Shown in pieces: positions 39,047 to 48,298 of a stretch of 64,000 bases of DNA. The first letter of the stretch is position 1. The number at the start of each line of letters is the position of its first letter. The notes under the pieces were generated by a model. The model was given only the letters and a program-made list of their open reading frames with translations, searched no databases and was not told the DNA's origin. A program made the position numbers and the translations under genes. Source of the stretch: Isoetes taiwanensis (Eukaryota; Streptophyta; Lycopodiopsida; Isoetales; Isoetaceae); contig JAJEKV010000026.1 of assembly GCA_021234155.1 (NCBI GenBank), positions 18,260,624-18,324,623 of the forward strand, given 5' to 3'.

Positions 39047-39301
39047 TGAAACGTTTAAAACAACAATGTTAAGACAAGAAATGGGACGGAAGCTGTATTC
39101 CAGAATACGATTTACTAATCTTGTGCCCTAAACGCCAGCAAAAAACAGGAAAACAAGCCTAAATATTGTCGCTCCAACACAATTTTGTTTGCCTTAATTA
39201 GACTAAAAAGTGGTATATTTAACTTAAAAAGTGGTCTGTTTCCGCTAAAAAGTGGTGTGTTTAGGTGCAAAAAAACAAGTGTTTTCAAGAAGATAAGCCA
39301 A

Positions 39302-39623
39302 GTGTATTCCAGAATACACTTTGAGCTTCTGCCTAAGTGCAAAGTGTATTCCGGAATACACTTCGCTGACTGGCGGAGTGCAAAGTGTATTCCGGAATAC
39401 ACTTTGTCCTTCAGGCGCAAGGCGAAGAGCAATGTGTATTCCGGAATACACTTTGCCCTTCGCCTGAAGGGCAAAGTGTATTCGAATACGGAATACCTGA
39501 TTGCCAAAGTTGAAGGGCAAAGTGTATTCCGGAATACACATTGCTCTTCGCCTGAAGGGCAAAGTGTATTCCGGAATACACTTTGCACCTAGGCAGAAGC
39601 TCAAAGTGTATTCTGGAATACAC
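39302..39623. repeat. Element A iteron array 2: eight palindromes forming a large inverted repeat
   Basis: Copies of GTGTATTCCGGAATACAC start at 39302, 39344, 39385, 39434, 39476 (scrambled), 39522, 39564 and 39606. The linkers are also inverted: 'gagcttctgcctaagtgcaa' on the left answers 'ttgcacctaggcagaagctc' on the right, with a local palindrome CTTTGCCCTTCGCCTGAAGGGCAAAG region at the centre (about 39452-39477). The whole array can fold into a long hairpin. It lies between the divergent ParB-like and transposase genes. Weaker single copies follow at about 39094, 39882, 39934 and 39955. Confidence 0.93.
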
Positions 39624-40027
39624 TTTGGCTTACGAAAGCAAATCAGGAAACACACGAAAGACGTACTATGTACTTTAATTGCTTACCTGTCCATTATTTT
39701 CGCTATGTAAATCGGAATACAACAAATCAATATAGATCGGAAGGCGCTCGGGCTGGCGACTAAATCTCTGGAAGCGGAAAATGCAACTGAGGCGCTCAAT
39801 TTTCCTTTTTAAAGGTAGGCCACTGTCAGTTGTGTTTTTCTATGTGATGCGGAATACGTCTTGTCCAAACACTCTGGCAAAGTGTATTTTGGAATAGCAT
39901 CTGTGCACATACAGCAAAAGCTGCACACAAATTAGTATTCCGGAATAGCATTTGTATTCTCGAATATCATTAGTCCAATCGACTTGTGAGTTATTAACAA
40001 GTCCACAATTTTTTGCAGTTGTTTAAC

Positions 40028-43000
40028 ATGGTTAACCGCTTCGTGAACGAACTTCCACCACCATTTGTTTGCCCAAGTACCTCTACTTCAGATGGAACAC
40101 AAGACGGAGACGCTTCTTCAACACCTACCTCGACAAGGTCTTTGTTGCTTCTCGAAGACACTCTGAGTCCAGTAACTAGTAGACTGCCACCACCTTTCCA
40201 ACCCTCTCCAAGTCCAGTAGGAAACCGGCTGCCACCACCGTTCCAACCCTCACCTGTTGCACGTAGCAATCTTCCACCACCATTTGTACCATCCCCCGAC
40301 ACTACAAATGCTCGACCTCAGAAAATTTTTCGAAACATACTACCTCAGCCATTTGTAGTTTCTCCATCTTCACTTACACAAACAAGGAATACAGCACGTT
40401 CTGAAGACTGCGAGATTCACCACAGCTTCTCCCACGACGATTTCACTACAAATGAAGACGACCTTGCAACATCTACTCCTCTTCACACAACCGTGGTGAC
40501 ACATGGGTTTGCAGAATTTCGACATGTTTAAACGAACTCCTTGTCAAGAAGCTACAACAACTTTCGCTGGCACATCATATGGTGGCCCATCTCCTTCATT
40601 CAACACTGTACCTCCGCCTTATCCGGGTACAGCTTCACGTGGTTTGTTCTCCTCTACAAGCACCCCAGAGTAGAACTCTCTTCAGAAGATGAAGACACCA
40701 ACGAAGTGCAACGAGATTACACATTCTCTAGCTAGTCCACCAAGAAATTCAAGGTGGATTATGGTTTGAGAGCATGCTCCTCTGTAAAAAGAAGAAACCT
40801 TATGGACGAGCATAAAATGAGAAGACTTTTAAGAAGTAAATGCTGTTCGTCGGGTTGCATCAACAAATTTAACATGGCTAAATTACGAGCAATTAGAGAC
40901 CACTACAGTTCAATGACATTGGCTGACCAGAATGCCTACTTGGCTTATCATGTAAGACCAGACCGCAACACCTTCTTGCACTACATTAACCGTCAAGAAG
41001 TTTGCCAGAAATGCTTTATGGTTGTCCACCGTTTAGGGTCCACCAGAATGTCTAGAATACACAAAAGACTGGACAAAAATCCAGCAATTGATGATCATTG
41101 TGGACCAAGAAGAGTTGTAACCATGCATGCCCTTGCTGCTGTGTCTTGGATGGAGAAATATTTTAGAGAAACATGTGAGAAGCTGCCTAACAGCAACATG
41201 TATCATTTAACTGATAACATCACCAAAAAAGATGTTTTTAATGAGTACAAAGAGACTTGCACTCAGCTTCAGCACATCTCTTAGTCACACTTCACCAGAC
41301 TGTGGAAAAGTGAATTCGGTTTAGTGAAAATTTCTAGGAGACATAGAATGTCTGTTTGCTCAAGGTGTGCAGAATTAAAGAGTCAACGAGAAACTGCAAA
41401 GACAGAGGTCGAAAGAAGTAAGCTCATGTTCTCCAATCTCTCACTTGTTTTAACGAAAATGCTTTGACCTGATTTCTTCTACAGATATTGTGCAACAGAA
41501 CCTTGCCAGACATCGTGAACAACAAGCAGCAGAGAGAAGAAAGCTTGCCAAACACAGAAAAAAAGCTCTTGAACGTCCACTGCAATATATGTATGTTGTG
41601 ATTGATGGAATGGACCAGAAAAAAGCTACTCTACCGCATTTCTTGAACATTCCTAAAGATGTGCCAGAGGAATGCTTTGTTAAGGTCCACCTTGTAGGAG
41701 CTATGGTCTTCAAAGGAAGTCTAAAGTGCAAAGTATTTTTGACGTATCCAAACTTGCATGGTGACCCGAACCTCACAATTACAATTCTTAACAAGGTCCT
41801 GTGCGAGCAAGAGCAATTACCACCAGTGCTTTACCTGCAACTTGACAATACTACAAGGGAGAACAAGAATCAAACACTCTTTGCGTATTGTGCCATGTTA
41901 GTGGAGCTAGGGATCTTTAGAAAAGTGAAGCTGAGTTTCTTACTTGTAGGCCACACTCATGATCAAATTGACCAAATGTTCAGCAGATTTTCTGTGCGCC
42001 TCAGAAGGAAGAAGGCTTTCTCTCTTCCTACTTTAGTTCGAATTATTGAAGATTCTTACACTCCCACTCCAGTGATCGATCTTCTTAAAGAGACTGCTGA
42101 TTTCAGAGAGTTTATTTTCTCTCAACGTTCAGACAGAGAACAAGCTGTGAACAAATTGAATGATCTCACCTTTCAACATCACATCAAGTTCTACTTGAAG
42201 GATGGCCAAAGTTTCTTACAGGGGAAGAAGTATACCACAACTAAGGACTGGAGTCCACCAGAGGGACTACGCTTCCTTAAATATATTCCAGACACTTCCT
42301 TCATAGAATGTGCTGAGCAACTTCCTCTCAAAAATCCTAAGGAGTCCAAACAGAAGAAAAGTACCCCAGAGTCATCCTTAAAAGCCATTGAAAATGGAAT
42401 TTCCTCAGGCTTTAAGTACTTCTTAGAAGAAGATCGGATGTGGTGGAGTAATTTCTTTCTCGAACAGAAAATTGAATTGTTGTGAAAAATATAGCTCTAA
42501 GACAGTTGCAAGAACCATTTCAATGGCCTAACACCTTCCATCAACCCCAGCACCAAGCAGGTCCAAGCAATGCTACATTAGCACCTGCAGTAGAAGAAGA
42601 CGAGGATCGAGTCATGTACCTCGGACCAGGAATGAGCCTCAAGGTAATATCACAGAAATTACCAAGGGTATGCTAATTGCTCTTCCAACTGAGGAGGATG
42701 ACAAAGGTCGACCTTTCTGGATAGCAAAAGTGCTTGACACAGTCAAGGAGGAAGGCTTAATCACTAAACTCAAGATTCATTGGCTTGCAACACGCTCAGA
42801 AAATGCTTTTGAAGGTAGATATGAGTTAGAAATGAGAAGCCAAGGAAAAGGGAGAAAGTCCAAGAAGGTGGGTTGTAGGGATGAGCTGATCCTTAATGAC
42901 GTGACTATATTGTGCTATGATTTTAAATTGAAATCTGACAATCGTCTACGCCAGAGAACTATCAATTTGCTTAAAAAAGCTTGTAATTACGAAGAAGAGG

Positions 43001-43104
43001 ATGAAGAAGGTGGTGGCAATGCTTCACCATCTGTTGATAGTGATGAGGAAGATAACTCAAGCACTTCCTCTAGTGACAGTGAAAAAAAACAAGGTTTAAA
43101 ATGA
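40028..43104 (+). pseudogene. Element A transposase-like protein (DUF7869-type), broken by element B and small indels
   Basis: Likely the transposase. The N-terminus (40028-40530) is Pro-rich, with five LPPPFxPSP-like repeats. Next (40754-41284) is a Cys-containing block, 'CCSSGCINKFNM', and a helix-turn-helix-like 'VCQKCFMVVHRLGSTRMSRI'. After 'MSVCSRCAELKSQR' an intron (about 41418-41485) leads to the core: 'YVVIDGMDQKKATLPHF', 'LYLQLDNTTRENKN', 'LLVGHTHDQIDQMFSRFS', whose Asp/His residues suggest an RNase-H-like active site. A C-terminal domain ('PFWIAKVLDTV...LKIHWL') and an acidic tail follow. A 5-bp insertion near 42472 and a 7-bp deletion near 42627, relative to the 60.7-kb copy, shift the frame. 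The last 30 or so codons lie beyond element B (51842-51931). Confidence 0.8.
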
Positions 43105-43152
43105 AACGCACTTATTTAAGAAGTGCGTTTGAAAGATTCCTTTATAAAAATT
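43088..43152. repeat. Element B left terminus with hairpin AAACGCACTT/AAGTGCGTTT
   Basis: The TIR is followed by the perfect hairpin AAACGCACTT-atttaag-AAGTGCGTTT and then 'gaaagattccttta'. This matches the design of element A's left end. At the right end (51780-51841) the same AAACGCACTT word occurs twice in direct orientation, 19 bp apart, beside 'caaagattcctttt'. Confidence 0.88.
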
Positions 43153-43569
43153 GAAAACTTAAAAAAAACACACAAAATAGGGAGCAAAATAGATTGTTGA
43201 GCAATTAGCATTTGGGATACCCCCAAAAAAGCAACATTTTTAAAGCTTTTTCATTTTAAAAGAAGGGCAAAAAAAAAAAAATGCTTGTTTTAAGGAGAGA
43301 GACATTAACTTTGATAACTCAGTAAGTATTTATTGTTAAAAACAGAAGAAAATATAGATTGTTTTTTTGCAAGCTTAATAGAAGTACTAAAAAAGACAAA
43401 CATTGGAAAGACAAAGAGTGTGAAATCCTGGAGCAAGAAAGAGTTGTTTCAATTAAGCATTGTTAGAGAGACAAAGCTTTCAGTTTAAAAATCTTCATCA
43501 AAATAAATTATAATATTACTTAGCACATAGTTTACAATGAAAGTGGTTAAGAACTCTGTCTGTATAAAT

Positions 43570-45152
43570 TTATACGAGAGGTGGCTCTTCCCAGTCCACA
43601 GGACTCTCGTACCCTTTAAGATCTGGCTCTTGCGAGCTTACAACAGCAAGGACGCCTCCTTCTGATTCCAAACCTATTGGCACAGGCGGTTTCTCTGGCT
43701 CGGGCACCACAGGCTCCAAGTCAACAAACTCCACCTCCTCATCTCTTCTTCCTGTAAGTGGAGGCTGTATTTCTGTGTAAGTGCCCTTAGCATCGCTGGC
43801 ACCGTTCTTTGCTCCCAGTTCCTCGTTTTCATCAGGAAAGGATTCGCAAGAGCTTATCCTGGTCCTGATGAAGCTTACTTTATCTGGGTCTATGTCGACG
43901 GAGACGACATTGCGCCCCTGCTTAAGGGCGCAAACTGCTGTGGTGCCTGATCCAGAAAAGGCATCTAGGATCCATCTCGGTGGCCGAAAACCATCAGATC
44001 AAATTATTAATAAGCCGCTGTGGCTTTTCGATATTGGGACACCACAAAGACTTTGTCATTTGTGGGTCTCTTTAATTTTCGCAAAACAAATTGGGAACTG
44101 AAATGCATTGCGTGGAGGAGTCTTTTCATTCTGCGTGTTAAAATGAACCATGGTTTTTGGCGTCCGCTACCAGAAAAACCTATATGAAAATGCTAAAAAA
44201 CAAGCTCACTAAGCGCGGACCACCACCATGACCCTTGACGTTTGTTTTAAGCCTGCCAAGCAATATAGAAATTAGAAATTAGTAAAAAGAAAACAAGGAA
44301 AATAAGTTAGCCCAGAAGTGTGGCGGTATAAACTTATACCACGGTTGCCTTGCTGTATAAATTTATACCACGGCGTAAGAAGTCAGATAAATTTTATACA
44401 CATTGCCTTGTCAGATAAATTTATACCACGGTTGTTCCAGCCTTTAAAATTTAAACCTTAAGACAGATGTGGTATAAATTTATACCGTCGAGTTACCGTA
44501 AAACAAAAAACGTTAATTGTGAAGCTTACCAAACGCAGTTTTCGGGCCGGGCGTTATGCATCGCCTCCCATAGGTTTAAGCACCGACATCGCCCTCAAGG
44601 TCGAATGAAAAATGATGACCCTCCAGTTTTCAGATGTCGTGACTTCTTTGAGGCCATCCAGGAAAGACCGGACTTGCACGTGAGTGAAAGCCTCCTCATC
44701 AAAAGCGCTATCCTTTATTTTAAATCCATAAGGAATATCTGCAATGCATAATGTAAAATGTTGCTTGTCTAAAAGAGTCCCCAAATTTTGTACAATCACC
44801 CTCAACAACCCCTCAGATTGGACGCCCCGACCAAATGTGGTAAATCTCTCATATGTACAAATCAAAACCGGAAGTGGCGACCTCTCTACCCCCTCGTTCA
44901 ATTGCCTTTAACCTTTGCCTCTCTTCCTTGGCCCTACGAACCAGTTCAAAAATCCATTGGGTAGCCCCTTCTTCTTGTTCTCAGAAGAGTAATGTGAGAC
45001 AAAGGCACAAACACATAACATATTTTTGCAAAACTTACCCCAACCCCATCGGGTTAATCAAGCAGGTTGCTCTCGATGATATACTGCCTGCGTGGTACAA
45101 CTTGGGTACAAAAGTTTGCACTCCTCCCGCCTTCTAGGTTGAGCCGCTTCAT
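43570..45152 (-). pseudogene. Element B amino-methyltransferase, frameshifted, with an iteron-filled intron
   Basis: Homologue of the element A enzyme. Minus-strand blocks in order: MKRLNLEG then EECKLLYP (from 45152); 'LPNGF'; catalytic ADIPYGFKIKD (about 44720); 'FHSTLRAMS'; donor GTAAGC at 44529; intron to 44253; 'HGGGPRL'; 'KTMVHFNTQN'; 'EKPQRLINNLI' (motif X-like); SAM-binding 'LDAFSGSGTTAVCALKQGRN' and VVSVDID (about 43960-43880). A long acidic tail ends GYESPVDWEEPPLV. At least four frame breaks are visible. The intron carries an array of GGTATAAATTTATACC palindromes (44325-44486), and the stop codon itself lies in another copy (43562-43575). Same class and probable chemistry as in A. 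Confidence 0.82.
44325..44486. repeat. Element B iteron array in the methyltransferase intron
   Basis: Six sites at about 44325, 44354, 44383, 44412, 44442 (degenerate) and 44471 are variants of GGTATAAATTTATACC spaced 29-30 bp. The array lies inside the intron bounded by GTAAGC (44529) and the CAG acceptor (44253) on the minus strand. Confidence 0.9.
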
Positions 45153-45559
45153 TAACTCGGCCGGCAAGTGACAATGTCTTTTTCGACCGCAAAGGGAAAA
45201 ATATTGTAAGACAAAAAAGGTAGAAAAAAAAAACATGGCATAGCAAGTGAGGCTTACGTTTTAGCTTCCTTGGCCATCTCGCCTAATGTGAATTCTTTGG
45301 CAACTACTTTTTCCAACAAATTTAACAAATATTTCTTTGCTTTTAAGACCCCTCAGAATCGCGGCCCGTGGTACAATGCTCATATTTTTTTGTTTTGATT
45401 CACCACCTTTCTTTGGTTTCTTTCCCCGTCTTTAGCTTGTTCTTTGAGCTCCCCATCTTTGAACATACAAAAATTCTTTCTTGAAGATCCCACACCGTAA
45501 AACGGTCAAACGAAATTTAGTGCCGAATGGCGAAGAGGATGGGCACGGCGACTAAACAC

Positions 45560-45773
45560 GGTATAAATTTATACCCGCAGTTCGGCGGCGGTATAAATTT
45601 ATACCGCGGCATGTTTTGCGGTATAAATTTATACCATGTTGAGGCACGGTATAAATTTATATCATGATGTGTGCACGGTATAAATTTATATCATGCGACC
45701 AGCACGGTATAAATTTATATCATAGCCAGCACGGTGATAAATTTATACCCGCCGCACGGTATGAATTTATACC
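45560..45773. repeat. Element B iteron array in the ParB-like intron, eight copies
   Basis: GGTATAAATTTATACC or variants start at 45560, 45590, 45620, 45648, 45677, 45706, 45733 and 45758, 25-30 bp apart. GC-rich linkers ('cgcagttcggcggc') contrast with the AT-only cores. The equivalent intron in element A holds one copy of A's palindrome. Confidence 0.93.
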
Positions 45774-46679
45774 GTCAAGAGGCTACTACAAGATTCTAAC
45801 CACGCTTAAACATACTACAAAAGATTGAATTGAATCTTTTACTTACTTGACCATCTCTCAAAGCGAAGCTGAAAAGTAGTTATCGTATTGTTTGACAGCC
45901 ATAATGGGCTTCTTATCGTAATCATAGCTCAGCAACACTCCGTCACACAGGGCTTCTCAAGCTCTTGAAGCTTATTCTTCTGTTTTTGAAGTCCTCTCCA
46001 TGCATTTGTTTGAACTCCACGCACTCTCGATGCATGAATCGGATCTTATCTATTAGGCTCATTTTTAACCGAAAGTCATTGTCAAGATTGTGACTTACGG
46101 CAATGACTTTTGCCTCTTCGTCTGCGGATACCCACGTAAATATGGGCTTCCACGCTTTTCCACACCTCGCTACGGGTTTCCTCCTTTGAGAGTTCTTTTC
46201 TAGCCTTGTAGCCGTGTGTGCCTCCAAGGACGTAGTAGGTGTAATCTTCAAGTCCGCTTTTTGTAATCCCCGCAATCGATTGCATTGACTTCTATCAACC
46301 ATAACAACTAGAGGCTTACACACGCGCATGAGGATTTCTTCTCATTCTTTGCTTAAGAATGGCCACATGTGCCGCTGGCAGACAACTTTTCGGACCTGCA
46401 AAGACTCGACCCCATCTTCATTTTTGGTGGCCTCTTGATAGTGCTTAGTGTCAAAGAAATGGTTTGTTTGAGCAGTTTGGTTTCATTAACCCGCTTGAGA
46501 ATAGCACTTGACTTATCTCAAGGGCTTCACAACGATGTCCGCCTCCAGAGCCTTCTTCAAGAGCTTCTCACGACTCCTCTATAGTCAAGGGCTTTGTTTT
46601 TCTAGATTTTTTCTTGGTAGGAGGTCAGGTATCTAGTACCGTGGAATGCTTCCTACCCTTTCCCTTTGTGTTGCCCGGT

Positions 46680-46770
46680 TCCTCCTCTCCTTTCCTCTTC
46701 CTCTTCCTCTTCCTCTTCCTCTTCCTCTTTCTCTTCCTCTTCCTCTACCTCTTCCTCTACTACTTCCTCT
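46680..46770. repeat. (CTCTTC/GAGGAA)n microsatellite encoding poly-Glu
   Basis: About twelve hexamers 'ttcctc' in plus-strand reading give a Glu run in the minus-strand ParB-like linker. Element A has a shorter Gln/Glu run ('SQEQEEEVPP') at the corresponding place, so an acidic linker looks conserved although the DNA is not. Confidence 0.85.
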
Positions 46771-47520
46771 TCGATACTACGGGGGTACCATAGACCCTTG
46801 ACCAACACTTTTTCGTCGCACAGCACTATTGACATCAAAATTTCTACTACGTCCTGTAATGCAGGGTTATGTTAAGAGACTGACGGTATAAATTTATACG
46901 GAAAGCACCTAAGAATAACTTACAAAGCCGTTCTTGTGATTGTCCGAAATGTAATCGTGCACGTCTTTAGGCTTGCACATGCTTATTTTAAACATTCTAG
47001 TATTCAGAACATAGTAGACGGGGCCCTTGTCATGGTTGTAACCGCATTAGAACTTCATCATCGCTCTCTCAGAAAGCAACAAGTTTCATAATTTCGCCAA
47101 ATAGGTAATAATCATCGACTTGAACTTGCCCTTCCCCGATTTATTGCACAAGTAAAGGTACGTATCGATTGGGTTTGCTCTCTTCTTGCCCTGTGGACGC
47201 ATTTCAAGTCTGATCCTTTAGTTCATAAGTCCGTGGGCTCGTGGTGCAGCCTTTGATGATGACCCCGAAAGCACAAACTTGATCTTAGGGCTGGAAAACG
47301 CGCAAAAAAAACCATTTTTACACAAGAATATTAACCTTTTTCGAGTTTTTGAAACACAAAAACAGTAGAAAAAGAGGATGAAAGGGCATAAAATCCACAC
47401 TAAATTAACACTTTATTTGTGTCATTTAAGCTAGAAACACAACAATATTACGAAAATATTAAGGTTTGGGACCATTCGCTGAGTTAATCGGACATCAAAA
47501 AATCGAAATAATTCTGAAAC

Positions 47521-47845
47521 GGTATAAATTTGGCGGCTCGTTAACGAAGCGGTATAAATTTATACCGCCTGCAAACAGTCGGGTTATACCGACCGCGGTT
47601 CGAGCGTATAAATTTATACCGCCCGGCTCGAGCCGTGATATTATACCTCGTAGTTCGAGCGGTATAAATTTATACCGCTCGTGCTCGAGCCGTATAAATT
47701 TATACGCCTTGTGCTCGAGCGGTATAAATTTATACCGCTCCTTAGCACTTATGTAAGTGCTCGAGCGGTATAAATTTATACCGCCGAAAGCACAAGGCGT
47801 ATAAATTTATACCGATCCAGAATCATCTCGGTATAAATTTATACC
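47521..47845. repeat. Element B main intergenic iteron array, inverted about a central hairpin
   Basis: About ten copies of CGGTATAAATTTATACCG or halves start near 47521, 47551, 47581 (half), 47605, 47635, 47661, 47691, 47721, 47767, 47798 and 47830, mostly 30 bp apart. The linkers are mirrored around the small hairpin GCACTTA-tg-TAAGTGC (about 47745-47760): 'cgccttgtgct' on the left answers 'agcacaaggcg' on the right. Its position between ParB-like and transposase genes equals array 2 of element A. Confidence 0.92.
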
Positions 47846-48113
47846 GTGGGGCTTACACTCTAACAGATTAAAACAAAAGAGAAACTAAAACAGTACGGAA
47901 AGTAGACTTACGTGGCCATGACCGTATGAACTAGTGTATAGAGGTTCCGAGAGCAAATAAGAGGGGGTATATATATGGACATGAGCGCCGACTCGACTCT
48001 AGGCAGATATGGAAAATAGGGTGGCCGGCGCCGGGCTTAAGTACCCCTGCTAAGTGCCGTTTCGTATAGCGTTTCTCCATAAAGATTCCAATACAAGTGT
48101 TCGTGGAGTTTTC

Positions 48114-48274
48114 GTGATAAATTTATACCGTGTCTTCCTCCTCTCAGATAAATTTATACCATCTCTCAGATAAATTTATACACCGCAAGCCTACAAGTTT
48201 GCCTTCTCAGATAAATTTATACCATCCCCTGTAAACTTTTACCGTCTCGCTATTCTGTCAGATAAATTTATACT
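48114..48274. repeat. Element B promoter-proximal half-palindromes, five copies
   Basis: Variants of CAGATAAATTTATACC at 48114, 48145, 48167, 48208 and 48259, just upstream of the transposase-like ATG (48299). The left half is altered in the same way in most copies (CAGATAAA for CGGTATAAA), so here the site is directional. Element A also has degenerate copies (39882-39970) before its transposase start. Confidence 0.85.
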
Positions 48275-48298
48275 GATTGTGACGCTTACCTTTTCCGA

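Larger units (their letters stand above)
45254..47202 (-). pseudogene. Element B ParB-like protein, decayed
   Basis: Minus-strand pieces match A's ParB-like protein. 'DTYLYLCNKSG' (about 47160) matches the N-terminal domain. 'GPVYYVLNTRMFKI' follows, then an intron with one iteron (46885-46900). Next is a Glu-rich linker encoded by a GAGGAA microsatellite. The ParB-like core follows as 'VVMVDRSQC', 'YYVLGGTHGYKARKELSKEE', 'ADEEAKVIAVSHNLDNDFRL' and 'KMSLIDKIRFMHRECVEFKQ' (46320-45990). It ends 'FTLGEMAKEAKT'. An intron at the same place as A's 63-nt intron (after D-G-Q, donor at 45846) is about 350 bp here and filled with eight palindromes; its acceptor reads ACG where AG is expected. The start at 47202 is only the nearest ATG. 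Confidence 0.75.

Noticed and set aside
39115-39655. Overlapping ORFs on both strands with repeats such as VYSGIHFAL
   Set aside because: They are translations of the 18-bp palindrome and mirrored linkers; both strands read alike because the DNA is inverted-repetitive.
46653-46875. Plus-strand Ser-rich ORF over the CTCTTC repeat
   Set aside because: A shadow of the minus-strand poly-Glu linker of the element B ParB-like gene.
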